Below are positions 15,851 through 24,682 of a DNA stretch of 64,000 bases, piece after piece (the stretch's first letter is position 1; every line of letters begins with the position of its first letter). Source of the DNA: Deltaproteobacteria bacterium. GTDB lineage: Bacteria > Lernaellota > Lernaellaia > JACKCT01. Under the pieces are notes generated by a model, which saw only the letters and a list, made by a program, of their open reading frames with translations, had not been told where the DNA came from and searched no databases. The translations under genes and the position numbers were made by a program. The DNA is taken from assembly GCA_020633895.1 (NCBI GenBank), contig JACKCT010000007.1:121468-185467 (forward strand), written 5' to 3'.

Positions 15851-16783
15851 CTAGGGAGTCGAGGGCGCCTTGGGCTTGCCGGTTTCCAGGGTGAGCTGGG
15901 CCTTACCGATGGAGAGTTGCGCGCCCGGTTCGGCCTGGGGATCTTTGGCCCGAAGCAGGGCGGGGCGTGGAATCTGATCGGCGGGGACATCCTTGGCGGC
16001 TGTGGTATCGAGGATCATCCCTTCGCCTTCGATGCGGATACCGGGATAGGCCTCCTCGTCGATGGTGAGGGTGAAGGTTCCGTCCTCGACATTCGAGGTG
16101 AACGGCGCCGGGTCTTCGCCGTAGAGCACGACCCGCACCACGCCGTTGCGCGCGGTCAGGGACGCCGATTCGGCCTCGGCGGGGACATAGGCGAAGATCT
16201 CCGCGTCCCGGGCGCCGATGTCGATTTTGCCGGTGCATCCGGTGACGGTGATGTTGGGCGCGTCCTCGGATTTGATCTGGACCGCCGCCGTGATGTTCTC
16301 GATCCAGATGTTCGCGTTCTTGCCTTCGATGAGCAGTTGCGTGTCGCGAGGCGCGCGGATTTCGATATCAGTCTTTTGCAGGGCGGGACCGCCGTCGGGA
16401 TAGATCAACTGGAGCAGCCCGCCGCCCTGGTCGTGGGAGGTAATAAGTTGGATCGCCTCCAACGCGTCTTCGCTGGACTGCACGGTGCTGGTTTGGATGA
16501 TCTTGGTGCCGCGAAACGTCACCTCGTCCGTGTCCGCGCCGACGACGCGCAGCAGCCCGGTATCGTTGGTGACGCGCAGCTTCGGCCCGGCGGGCATGGA
16601 CCCTTCGATGGTCTGTTCGGCCATCGGACCCAGCGTGGCGTACCGCAGATAGAGATAGCCCGAGACGCCAACGACCGTCGCGATGGCGATCAGCGCCACC
16701 GTGAGTTTGAACAGGAATTCGCTGCGCGGGCTGGGCGCGTTCGCGTCTTCGGACTCGCGGGTGTCTTGGGGTGCGTCGGACAT
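15851..16783 (-). CDS. Membrane-anchored beta-rich protein of unknown function
   Basis: About 310 residues: a hydrophilic N-terminus, one membrane segment (FKLTVALIAIATVVGVSGYLYL, near 25-46) and a long extracytoplasmic part with regularly spaced short strands (ITVTGCTGKIDIGARDAEIFAYV; LTARNGVVRVVLYG), similar to DUF4097-type beta-solenoids. No catalytic motif is seen. ATG 16783, ATG 16792 and TTG 16801 are all possible starts; GAGG lies between the last two. It is between engB and the yciO-like gene on the same strand. Function unknown. Confidence 0.7.
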   Translation of the reverse strand: MSDAPQDTRESEDANAPSPRSEFLFKLTVALIAIATVVGVSGYLYLRYATLGPMAEQTIEGSMPAGPKLRVTNDTGLLRVVGADTDEVTFRGTKIIQTSTVQSSEDALEAIQLITSHDQGGGLLQLIYPDGGPALQKTDIEIRAPRDTQLLIEGKNANIWIENITAAVQIKSEDAPNITVTGCTGKIDIGARDAEIFAYVPAEAESASLTARNGVVRVVLYGEDPAPFTSNVEDGTFTLTIDEEAYPGIRIEGEGMILDTTAAKDVPADQIPRPALLRAKDPQAEPGAQLSIGKAQLTLETGKPKAPSTP

Positions 16784-16844
16784 GGGGTGCATTTTCCTCA
16801 AATCGACGCGAGGGGCAAGTCAGGGGCGTCGCTCTCGGCGGCGA

Positions 16845-17438
16845 TCATAAGCCCAGGCGGCTGTCCAGCTTCTTCCAGAGTTCGATAAGCCCCTGCTTTT
16901 TCGCGGCCGATGTGAAGCTGTAATGCTCGCGGGTAATGCCCACGTCTTTCTCCAACATCATCTCGAGTTTGCGCTTTTCGTTGGATTTGAGTTTGTCGGA
17001 TTTGGTGAGGACGAGTTCGAAGGGGATGCCGTGATGGGTGAGGAATTCCATCAGGCCGCGCTCTTCTTCTTCCGGGCCCCGGCGGCAGTCGATGAGGATG
17101 GCCACGACCTTGAGATTCGGGCGCTGCGTCAGGTAGCTCTCGATCATGCCCTGCCAGCTTTGGCGCGTGGCCATCGCGACCTTGGCGTAGCCGTAGCCGG
17201 GCAGGTCGACGATGCGCGCCTTGCCGGTGGTTCCCTCGACCATGAAGAAGTTGATGAGCTGCGTCTTGCCGGGGGTGGAACTGATCTTGGCGAGGGCCTT
17301 GCGGTTGACCAGGGCGTTGATGAGCGACGACTTGCCCACGTTCGACCGGCCGGCGAAGGCCATCTCGGGCAGATCCGCCGGGGGGAAATGCTCGGGCTTG
17401 GTCGCGCTTTTGATGAAATCGACTTGGCGGACTTTCAT
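16845..17438 (-). CDS. engB: Ribosome-biogenesis GTPase EngB (YsxC/YihA)
   Basis: Essential GTPase for late 50S assembly. The 197-residue product has G1 GRSNVGKS (30-37), a TPGKT G2 region with the preceding KISS, G3 DLPGYG, G4 TKSD, and the family ending KKLDSRLGL. Length is typical. No frame problems. Confidence 0.95.
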   Translation of the reverse strand: MKVRQVDFIKSATKPEHFPPADLPEMAFAGRSNVGKSSLINALVNRKALAKISSTPGKTQLINFFMVEGTTGKARIVDLPGYGYAKVAMATRQSWQGMIESYLTQRPNLKVVAILIDCRRGPEEEERGLMEFLTHHGIPFELVLTKSDKLKSNEKRKLEMMLEKDVGITREHYSFTSAAKKQGLIELWKKLDSRLGL

Positions 17439-17467
17439 GGTCGGGATCCGATCGTGGTTGTCCGAAC

Positions 17468-17548
17468 AGAGCCCCGACCGTCAGGGAGGGGTCGTCGAGC
17501 GTTACGTCATTCGAATCATTTGGACCGCTTGCTGACGCGCGCGGCTCT
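17468..17548. repeat. REP-like palindromic element, copy 2
   Basis: One arm reads AGAGCCCCGACCGTCAGGGA (from 17468); the other, read on the minus strand from 17548, reads AGAGCCGCGCGCGTCAGCAA followed by GCGGT. The two arms are the same REP-type sequence in inverted orientation. It lies between ccsA and engB. Confidence 0.72.
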
Positions 17549-17574
17549 GACGAAGCGAGGTTTTCTTTCTTCGT

Positions 17575-18921
17575 CTACGCCGACGCGTACGAATGCAAAC
17601 CCGAGATCACCAGGTTCACACCCAGGTACGTGAAGATCACGCTGACGAAACCGATCACCGCGATGTAGGCCGTGCGGCGGCCGGTCCAACCCTTGGTGAT
17701 GCGCATGTGCAGGTAGCCCAGATAGATCGTCCACGTCACCAGCGCCGCCGTTTCCTTCGGGTCCCAACCCCAGAAGCGGCCCCAGGACTGGCTCGCCCAG
17801 ATCGCGCCGGAGATGAGCATGTAGCTCAGGATCGGGAAGGCCACGATGATGCATTTATAGGTGAGGTTATCGAGCGTCTTGGCGTCAGGCAGTTGCAGAC
17901 GCAGCCGGTCGCCCACCTGATGCAGCACCAGCGCCATCACCGCGAAGAACCACGCGAACATGACCAGCGCGAAGGCGTAATTGTTCACGGCCAGGGTGAA
18001 GGTGTGGCCGATGTCGTCGGTCAGCTTGCCGGAGATGGTGATCAGACGGATCAGCACCAGCGTCAGCAGCAGCGTCGGGAAGAGCTGGGCGAAGAACGAG
18101 CGTTGCAGGTCCTTGGGCTCCTGGCTGTTGCGGGCGCGGTAGGAGACGACAATGGAGACGATGTAGAGCACAAAGGTCAGCGCCATGAAGATGCCCATGC
18201 CCGGAATCGCCATCTTGTAGAACTGGGGCGGGTCCGAGTTGGGAATCTGGGCCTTGACCAGGGTGCCGGCCATGTCCTGGGCCGCGGCGGTCAGTTCGAA
18301 GCGGCCGAGGAACACGCCGAGTTTCGTGACCGCGAGGATGACGGCCAGATTGAACGCGGCGGTGGCCAGATGGAAGTAGGGCATGTTCAGCCGGTCGCGG
18401 AAAAGATGCAGCACCGCGAAGCCGAAGGCCACGATGAACATGGCATAGGCGATCGTCGCGCCGGCCACGTGGAAATGCAGCCACAGGCTTTGCAGGGCGG
18501 GGACGAGCGGCGTGATGGCCTTGTTGCCGGTCAGGGACGCCAATCCCATCGCCATGCACACCAAGGGGATCAGAAACGCGCCGATGACCTTGATGTGGTA
18601 CTTGATTTCCACCACGGCGTAACAGACCACCACGCCCCAGGAAAAGAAGACGAGGGATTCGTACAGATTCGTCCAGGGCGGACGGCCGATGCCCGCGGCG
18701 TACCAACGCAGCCCCAGGGCCAGGGTCATCGTCGCCAAGCCGATCAGCAGGGCGATAAAGCCCGACATCCACACCTTGTCCGAGCGCTTGAGCAGATAGC
18801 CGGTGTATCCCACCGCCGAGACGACGAAAATCAGGAACGAGAGGTCGAAAAACCCAATGGAGACACTCTCGGCCGTTCCTTCACGGAACGAACCCATCAT
18901 CATGGTCAGAAATTCACCCAT
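17575..18921 (-). CDS. ccsA: Cytochrome c assembly protein CcsA/CcsB (System II)
   Basis: Multi-pass membrane protein of 448 residues that, with ResB, carries haem across the membrane and attaches it to apocytochrome c. It ends with the haem-handling tryptophan-rich motif WGWDPKE (starts ~384) followed by the conserved TAALVTWTIYL and GVNL segments; His residues suitable for haem ligation occur near it (LHFHVAG). Twelve or so hydrophobic segments are visible; the first ~150 residues are an N-terminal extension found in some System II proteins. The start overlaps the resB end by eight bases. Confidence 0.92.
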   Translation of the reverse strand: MGEFLTMMMGSFREGTAESVSIGFFDLSFLIFVVSAVGYTGYLLKRSDKVWMSGFIALLIGLATMTLALGLRWYAAGIGRPPWTNLYESLVFFSWGVVVCYAVVEIKYHIKVIGAFLIPLVCMAMGLASLTGNKAITPLVPALQSLWLHFHVAGATIAYAMFIVAFGFAVLHLFRDRLNMPYFHLATAAFNLAVILAVTKLGVFLGRFELTAAAQDMAGTLVKAQIPNSDPPQFYKMAIPGMGIFMALTFVLYIVSIVVSYRARNSQEPKDLQRSFFAQLFPTLLLTLVLIRLITISGKLTDDIGHTFTLAVNNYAFALVMFAWFFAVMALVLHQVGDRLRLQLPDAKTLDNLTYKCIIVAFPILSYMLISGAIWASQSWGRFWGWDPKETAALVTWTIYLGYLHMRITKGWTGRRTAYIAVIGFVSVIFTYLGVNLVISGLHSYASA

Positions 18922-20329
18922 GAGAATCCTCGCGGGGGGTGCCGGACAGGTTGGCGAGAACCTGGTCGAGTCGCGCTTCCAATTCCGGCAGCTTTTTGTG
19001 TGCCGACCAGGCGATATGCAGTTTTTGGGGCTCCAGGCGCACCCAAACGCGGTGATGATAACCGAACAAAGCCCAGAGTAAAGAAGGAATTGCGATGGCG
19101 CATCCGGTAAGGGTGATTTTCACCCCCGGATCCAACGAAACCTGCAGGCCTGTCGCGTAAACATCCTCCAAGCCGGCAAATTCGTAGTGGTAATTCCCGT
19201 TTTGGTTCAGATACGACAGGATCGGCGCCCGGTAGACCCAGAATTCCTGCGTCTCGCCGTTGGTGAGCGCCCGCACTTGCAGGGCGGGGCCCTTGTCGTC
19301 GTGATTGGGCACGAAATCGACGATGGTGAAGCCGTCGGTGGTCGTCAGGGGCGCGACCTCGGATTTGGTCATCAGGCGGTCGAGGACCACTTGGCCGTCG
19401 GTGTCGGTCACTTTCATCCGCGCCATGGTGCCGATGCGCTCGTAAAACGCCTGGAAGAGGCGAAATCCCTTGTAGCGAAGCGGATCGTTGACCTCAATGG
19501 TGCGTCGGAAGAGTTCCTGCCCGTTGTCGATGACCGCCAGATCCGAGTTGAAGTCCTTGGGCTGCTGCGTTCCGGGGTAGAACTCGATGCGAAAATCGTC
19601 GCAACGCACATCAAACGGAAGTTCGTAGTTGAGAACTTCGCCGTCGCGGGTCTGGACGAAGAATTTGTTCGACGAGGTGCCTTCCGGGATGAACATCCGG
19701 CCTTCCATCCCCTTCATGGCGGTGATCGCGCCGCCGATGCCGATGATAATGAAGCCGAAATGCAGGATATAAGGCATGAATCGAGACAGACGGCCCTTTT
19801 CGCCGAACATGAAGCTCGTTTGCCCCTCGGAGGTCGGAGCCTGAAACTTGATGGCTCCCTCGAACTCCCGGGCGACCATTTCGGCCGTGACCGGGTTGGG
19901 CAGATCGACGGATCTATTGCGCAGGCGCTTTTTCAGCTCGTCGGTCAGGGGCTTGCCGGAAACTTCAAGCTGGCGCTCCAGACGGGAGAGCCCGTCCACC
20001 GAACCGACGATCAGGTTCGTGTAGAAAAGCCCCAAAAGGACGAAGAAATACCACTGGTGGAAGATTTCCAGGAAACCCAGGGAATCGGCCAGGCGCCACC
20101 AAGTGTCTTCGGCGATATGCCGGGCAGCCGCGTCGGGCTGCAGGGTGATGCCTTTTTGGGGGATGATGGTGCCGATCAGAATGATCAGCCCCAGCGCCAG
20201 GGTCAGGTACCACGCGAGCTTGGTCGAGGCGAAGAATTGATAGAGCCGACCGGCTTTTTTGCTGCCGCCGCGATCGACGACATCGTCATTGACTTGCTCG
20301 CTCACGCCGATTTCCTTCGCGTGGGACAT
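18914..20329 (-). CDS. resB: Cytochrome c biogenesis protein ResB (Ccs1)
   Basis: ResB/Ccs1 partners CcsA in System II cytochrome c maturation. The product has three N-terminal membrane segments (LAWYLTLALGLIILIGTIIPQ; IFHQWYFFVLLGLFYTNLIVGS; FMPYILHFGFIIIGIGGAITAM), a large periplasmic domain and a final membrane segment (ITLTGCAIAIPSLLWALFGYHH). ATG 20329 gives ~471 residues; GTG 20305 has a better Shine-Dalgarno (AAGGA, seven bases). The open frame up to 20521 looks non-coding. Translationally coupled to ccsA. Confidence 0.9.
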   Translation of the reverse strand: MSHAKEIGVSEQVNDDVVDRGGSKKAGRLYQFFASTKLAWYLTLALGLIILIGTIIPQKGITLQPDAAARHIAEDTWWRLADSLGFLEIFHQWYFFVLLGLFYTNLIVGSVDGLSRLERQLEVSGKPLTDELKKRLRNRSVDLPNPVTAEMVAREFEGAIKFQAPTSEGQTSFMFGEKGRLSRFMPYILHFGFIIIGIGGAITAMKGMEGRMFIPEGTSSNKFFVQTRDGEVLNYELPFDVRCDDFRIEFYPGTQQPKDFNSDLAVIDNGQELFRRTIEVNDPLRYKGFRLFQAFYERIGTMARMKVTDTDGQVVLDRLMTKSEVAPLTTTDGFTIVDFVPNHDDKGPALQVRALTNGETQEFWVYRAPILSYLNQNGNYHYEFAGLEDVYATGLQVSLDPGVKITLTGCAIAIPSLLWALFGYHHRVWVRLEPQKLHIAWSAHKKLPELEARLDQVLANLSGTPREDSHG

Positions 20330-20544
20330 CCTTGGGGGACGTCGGGCCCCGTGTATTAAGCGCGCCGTCCGATAGGTGTCAAGGGGGCTCGATCGCCGGT
20401 TGACCCCGGAAACTCCGGGCTTCGTCTTCCGACACCGGGAAACGCCGTTCGGTTCGCCCATAAACACGCAATATCGGCAATTTAGCGGGAGTCGGACGGG
20501 CGGTGCGGCGTGTTGCCACACCCCCGAGCGGTGTGCTAAAAACG

Positions 20545-20559
20545 CCTCACATTGTGAGG
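20545..20559. promoter_or_regulatory. Perfect palindrome, possible operator
   Basis: CCTCAC-ATT-GTGAGG lies in the divergent gap between resB and the gene at 20608. It could be a repressor site or a short hairpin; no T-run follows. Confidence 0.4.
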
Positions 20560-20607
20560 TAGCTGAGTCCTGATCGTCCTTGGGGTGAAAGGCCCGACGA
20601 TTTTTGC

Positions 20608-21066
20608 GTGAAGCCCTATCAAAAGCGTCGAGTGGTGTATGCCTCCGGATTCGTGTTGTGCGTTTTCGGGATCATTTCCGTGTTGACGGACGCCGCTTGG
20701 GTCCGGCTGGTGATGAACGCGTTCAAGGGCGGGCATTACGCCTATGACCTGAACCGGGACGGCCGGGACGACTACTACGAGGAGTGGGTCGGCCTGCGGC
20801 TGATCCTCCAGGAGTGGGACACCAACTACGACGGCCCGGTCGACTATCGCCTGCGGGCGCTCGGGGCCTCGGGCGACCTGCGGGATGAGAACACCGAATA
20901 CCGGCTCGAAACGGACGCCGACTTCGACGGTCGATTCGAGTATCGAGAGCACTGGGACGGAAACGAGCTGATCCGGGCCGAGTTGGACGCGGCCGGCGAC
21001 GGGAATTACCAACCGATCGACGTGCCCGACCTTGAGTCCAAGTCCCCCCGCTCGGCGGATCGATGA
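20608..21066 (+). CDS. Small membrane protein with EF-hand-like repeats
   Basis: A 152-residue product from a GTG start. One membrane segment near residues 10-36 is followed by three Asp-rich repeats: DLNRDGRDDYYEEW (~47-60), DTNYDGPVDYR, and DADFDGRFEYREHW. The first fits the DxNxDGxxD...E calcium-loop pattern of EF-hand/dockerin motifs; the others are degenerate. No enzymatic motif. It is ten bases from the next gene, so probably co-transcribed. Function unknown. Confidence 0.65.
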   Translation: MKPYQKRRVVYASGFVLCVFGIISVLTDAAWVRLVMNAFKGGHYAYDLNRDGRDDYYEEWVGLRLILQEWDTNYDGPVDYRLRALGASGDLRDENTEYRLETDADFDGRFEYREHWDGNELIRAELDAAGDGNYQPIDVPDLESKSPRSADR

Positions 21067-21075
21067 GGAGGGCGC

Positions 21076-21786
21076 ATGACGGCCGGCAACGATAGTCCCG
21101 AGATCCCCACTCCCTCCGGCGCCGAATACGATCGGCAAATCGAGCAGGATATCCGCGCGTTGCGGCGCTCGTCGCGATGGCTGGCCTATTTCGGCACACT
21201 GGCGTTCGGCCTGATCGTCGTGCTGGTCGCCATGGAGTACATGAAAAGCTCCGCCGCCCTGGAATCCCACCGCACCTACATCGACATCGTTTTCACGCAG
21301 GCCGAAAACTCCAAGGTCTATTCGGCCAAGGGCACCAGCTTTGAAGTCCTGCGCACGCTGGGCGGGGGAGAGGCGCTGTTCCTGCTGGAGCGGGACGGAG
21401 ACTGGTCCCGGGTGCGTAAGGGCGACTTGGAAGGGTGGATGGAAAGCCGCGATCTGACGTCCCAAAATGTTCGCGCCGCCGCCACGATGGATCTGGAGCA
21501 GCAAAAACCGCCGATCCAGATTTCGGACGTGGACTGGGTCGTGGACGACGAGGTGGAGAACTACACCATCGTCGGCAAGATCGAGAACACCACGGACATT
21601 CCGATCTCCAACTGCAAGATCACCGTGAATTTCTACAACAAGGCCAACGAGTTGATCGGCACGAAATTCACGATCCTTTCGCGTAACGAGCCGTTCCGCA
21701 AAGGCGAGAAATACAGTTTCAATATCTCCGGCCAGCACAAGAAGGAATACGCCTTCGTCAACTATCTGATCGAAAGTTGGCAATAG
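21076..21786 (+). CDS. Membrane protein with SH3-like and FxLYD-like domains
   Basis: 236 residues. A cytoplasmic N-terminus (~1-33), one membrane segment (LAYFGTLAFGLIVVLVAMEYM), then an SH3-like part (SKVYSAKGTSFEVLRTLGGGEALFLLERDGDWSRVRKGDLEGWMESRDL) and a C-terminal beta domain of the FxLYD type (YTIVGKIENTTDIPISNCKITVNFYN...NYLIESW). Such domains bind wall peptides or proteins. GAGGAGGG upstream of ATG 21076. Specific role unknown. Confidence 0.7.
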   Translation: MTAGNDSPEIPTPSGAEYDRQIEQDIRALRRSSRWLAYFGTLAFGLIVVLVAMEYMKSSAALESHRTYIDIVFTQAENSKVYSAKGTSFEVLRTLGGGEALFLLERDGDWSRVRKGDLEGWMESRDLTSQNVRAAATMDLEQQKPPIQISDVDWVVDDEVENYTIVGKIENTTDIPISNCKITVNFYNKANELIGTKFTILSRNEPFRKGEKYSFNISGQHKKEYAFVNYLIESWQ

Positions 21787-21806
21787 GCCGGGCCCGAAGA
21801 ATCTTC

Positions 21807-22322
21807 ATGAGACCTCGCCCCGCATTTTTGATCGCGCTGGCGGCGGTTTTCGCCGTTGCGTTTTCGACCGTATCCGGCGCATCCGCCGAGCCGGAAGCCT
21901 CCAATATCGAACAAGCCAAGGGGGCGTACATTACGCCCGACGGCTACGTCCATCCCCTCGCCGAGCACAAGGGCGAGACGCTCCTGCTGGTCTATTGGGC
22001 CAAATGGTGCGGGCCGTGCTTGAACGAGATCCCGACCCTCAACGCGATGCACGACAAATACGCCAAGCGCGGGCTGAAGATCCTGGCGCTGAACATCGAC
22101 GAGTCCACGCCCCGGGCGGTGCGTTCCGAGGCGTATCGCCACCGGATGAAATACCCCGTCGGCCTGGCGGGTCAGGCCCTACTCGCCGAAATGGCGATTC
22201 ACTCGATCCCGCGCACATTCCTCTTCGCCAAGGACGGAACACTGCTCCACGACTACACCGGCGCGCCCCGCGAGGACATGCTGGCCGAGGATGTGGAGAA
22301 CGCCCTCAAGGGGCGGCCGTGA
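21807..22322 (+). CDS. TlpA/ResA-like thiol-disulphide oxidoreductase
   Basis: A 171-residue exported thioredoxin-fold protein: signal peptide (~1-27, ending ASA), then LLVYWAKWCGPCLNEIPTLNAM with the active site WCGPC (67-71), and the cis-Pro region IHSIPRTFLF. Proteins of this type keep the CXXCH cysteines of apocytochromes reduced, consistent with the nearby System II genes, though any periplasmic reductant role is possible. ATG 21807 is chosen because it starts the signal peptide; its TGA overlaps the GTG of xseA. Confidence 0.85.
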   Translation: MRPRPAFLIALAAVFAVAFSTVSGASAEPEASNIEQAKGAYITPDGYVHPLAEHKGETLLLVYWAKWCGPCLNEIPTLNAMHDKYAKRGLKILALNIDESTPRAVRSEAYRHRMKYPVGLAGQALLAEMAIHSIPRTFLFAKDGTLLHDYTGAPREDMLAEDVENALKGRP

Positions 22323-23674
22323 GCTTCAAGCGACGCACGGTCCTGTCGGTCAAGGCGCTGGTTTCCGGGGCCCGTCGGCGGTTGGAGGCCGAATACGGCG
22401 ACGTCTCGGTTCGCGGCGAAATCTCGTCCATCACCCGCGCGGCATCCGGCCACTACTACCTGACGCTCGCCGACGACGAGGCTCAGATCCGCGCCGTCTT
22501 CTTCCGCCAGTACGCGCGCTTTCTCGCGTTTAATCCGACCGAAGGGTTGGAGGTTGTCGCGAACGGACGGCTGTCGGTGTACGAGCCTCGCGGCGACATG
22601 CAGCTTATCGTCGACAAGCTGGAGCCGGTGGGCGAGGGCGCGCTGGCGGCGGCGTTCGAGCGTCTCAAGCGCGAACTGGCGGCTCAGGGATATTTTGACG
22701 CGGATCGCAAGGTGCCGATTCCCGAGCAGGCGCGGACGATCGGCGTGGTGACGAGTTTGGCGGCGGCGGCGTTGTTCGACACGCTGCGCACGTTGTTCAA
22801 ACGCCAGCCGGGTCTGCATGTCATCGTCTCGCCCACGCCGGTGCAGGGCGCCGATGCTCCGCCGCAAATCGCGGATGCCCTCGCGGCGATCGATCGCGTC
22901 GGATGCGACGTCATCCTGTTGGTGCGCGGCGGCGGGAGTCCCGAGGATCTGTGGGCATTCAACGACGAACAGGTCGTCAAAGCGATCGCGACGTGCGTGA
23001 CGCCGGTTATCAGTGGCGTCGGACATGAGATCGATTTCACGCTGGCCGACTTCACCGCCGATCTGCGCGCGGCGACACCCACGGCCGCGGCTCAGGCCGC
23101 CGTCTCCGACAGCCGGGAAGATCGCGCCATGCTCCGTCACTTCATCGCTCGGCTGACGCAGGCCATGGAACGACGTCTGCTCGACGAGTCTCAATATCTC
23201 GACGATCTGGTGTTTCAACGGGACCGGGCGGTCCTGCGTCGGTTGCGAGAACAAAAAGCACGTACGTCGGAGTTGACCAAGCGCCTCCATCGGGCCCAAC
23301 CGGCGAGGCGCACTCGTCGGCAGCGTACCGAACTCGAGAATCTACGCGGTCGCATGGCTCGCGCCGTTGCGACTAACGTCAGCCGTACTGCAATCCACCA
23401 TGAAGATCTGCGTCGTCGCCTTTATCTGGCCATCGAACGTCAACTCACGACGCATCGCCGCCTTCACGACGCCCGCCGCCGGGAGCTGGAGGCGCTGTCG
23501 CCCGTGGCCGTTCTGGCGCGGGGGTACGCCATCGTCCGCGACCCGGTGACAGGCCGCGCCGTTCGCCGCGCGTCGGATGCAACGGTCGGGAGCCGTTTGG
23601 GTATCCGTTTGCACGCCGGGTCATTGGAGGCGAAGGTGGAGAAGGTGAACGACGAAAGCGCCGGCGAGTCGTAA
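22319..23674 (+). CDS. xseA: Exodeoxyribonuclease VII large subunit
   Basis: XseA with XseB degrades single-stranded DNA. The ~451-residue product starts at GTG 22319, overlapping the previous stop; the longer open frame upstream is a shadow of the thioredoxin gene. It has the N-terminal OB fold (VSVRGEISSITRAASGHYYLTLADDEAQIRAVFFR), the catalytic-domain motifs ITSLAAAAL-type VVTSLAAAA, LLVRGGGSPEDLWAFND and PVISGVGHEIDFTLADFTADLRAATPTAAA, and a long C-terminal helical region. The usual G(A/K)A...D of VTS is altered slightly (SLAAAALFD). xseB is not adjacent. Confidence 0.93.
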   Translation: MSFKRRTVLSVKALVSGARRRLEAEYGDVSVRGEISSITRAASGHYYLTLADDEAQIRAVFFRQYARFLAFNPTEGLEVVANGRLSVYEPRGDMQLIVDKLEPVGEGALAAAFERLKRELAAQGYFDADRKVPIPEQARTIGVVTSLAAAALFDTLRTLFKRQPGLHVIVSPTPVQGADAPPQIADALAAIDRVGCDVILLVRGGGSPEDLWAFNDEQVVKAIATCVTPVISGVGHEIDFTLADFTADLRAATPTAAAQAAVSDSREDRAMLRHFIARLTQAMERRLLDESQYLDDLVFQRDRAVLRRLREQKARTSELTKRLHRAQPARRTRRQRTELENLRGRMARAVATNVSRTAIHHEDLRRRLYLAIERQLTTHRRLHDARRRELEALSPVAVLARGYAIVRDPVTGRAVRRASDATVGSRLGIRLHAGSLEAKVEKVNDESAGES

Positions 23675-23683
23675 TTTTCGGCG

Positions 23684-24631
23684 CTAGATGACGTACGCCA
23701 GTGCGAATCCGATCTGCATTCCCATCATCATCAGGTACATATGTTTCCACGAAATGTGGTTTTCGGTCGCGGCCAGTTCGTTGGGGTCGCGGAGAATCAG
23801 ATAGACCGTGTAGCAGCCCCATAGCGACAGGCCGATGCCCAGCAGATAGAGCAGCACCGCGTTGCCGGTCAGGATGCCCCAATGGACTCCCGCCGGAATC
23901 AGGGGGAACGGTAGCACGAAAAACGGCGCGATCATCCATGCCGCGCTTTTCACGCCGTACTTGACCGGCAGCGTCTGGCAGCCGTCCGCCGCGTCGCCTT
24001 CCATGTCGGAAAAATCCTTCGTGGACGAGGCGCCCAGCAAAAACAAGCCGAATAGCAGGCCGATGTACCAGGGCTCCAGCGCCCCCACGTGCTTGACGGT
24101 CGACCAACCGGCGACTTTCAGGAGGATGCCTCGGGGGATGGCGATGGTGAAATTCGCCCACCAGCCCCGGCGCTTCGTGCGAAACGGCTCGGCGCTGTAG
24201 CCATAGATGAAAAACGAAGCCACCACGACGATCAGGAAGCATTGCCAATTGACCAGGAAGCTCAATGCCAGGGCAATGGCGTAGAACACGCCGGTGACGC
24301 CCCATGCCTCGCGGATGGACATGCGTCCGCTGGGGATGGGGCGGCCGGGCTTGTTGACGCGGTCGTTGGTCAGATCGGTAATCTGATTAAGGGCGTTGCT
24401 GGCGGCGTTGAGCATGGCGGCCATGAGCGCGCCGACGGCGATGTACCAGACGAGCTTAAGCCACGTGGGGCCGAGGGCCGCGCCGACGAGCCATCCGGGA
24501 TGCGTCCAGTCGCTTTGGCCGAAGGGGTCCGCGCCCAAGGCCGTGATCCCGCCGGAGATCATCCCCAACGCCGGCGGCAACAGCGTGAACGGCCGCGAAA
24601 ATTCCCAGTAGAGTTTCAGACGAGAAAGGAT
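23684..24631 (-). CDS. UbiA-family prenyltransferase, probable non-standard start
   Basis: Integral membrane prenyltransferase with both Asp motifs: NALNQITDLTNDRVNKPGRP (first NxxxDxxxD) and KDFSDMEGD (second). Eight or so membrane segments follow. Substrate (quinone precursor, haem, or archaeal-type lipid) cannot be told. The first conventional in-frame start is TTG 24580, but the frame upstream encodes ILSRLKLYWEFSRPFTLLPPA, the family's conserved LxRPF N-terminus, and is open back to a stop at ~24643. The only plausible initiator there is ATC 24629-24631 with GGAG ten bases before it. Last gene of the minus-strand operon beginning near 29868. Confidence 0.82.
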   Translation of the reverse strand: MLSRLKLYWEFSRPFTLLPPALGMISGGITALGADPFGQSDWTHPGWLVGAALGPTWLKLVWYIAVGALMAAMLNAASNALNQITDLTNDRVNKPGRPIPSGRMSIREAWGVTGVFYAIALALSFLVNWQCFLIVVVASFFIYGYSAEPFRTKRRGWWANFTIAIPRGILLKVAGWSTVKHVGALEPWYIGLLFGLFLLGASSTKDFSDMEGDAADGCQTLPVKYGVKSAAWMIAPFFVLPFPLIPAGVHWGILTGNAVLLYLLGIGLSLWGCYTVYLILRDPNELAATENHISWKHMYLMMMGMQIGFALAYVI

Positions 24632-24682
24632 GGCCCCAAAGCTCCGTCAAGGGCGCGCCGATGCGCGCAGGTTCCGTCTTCT

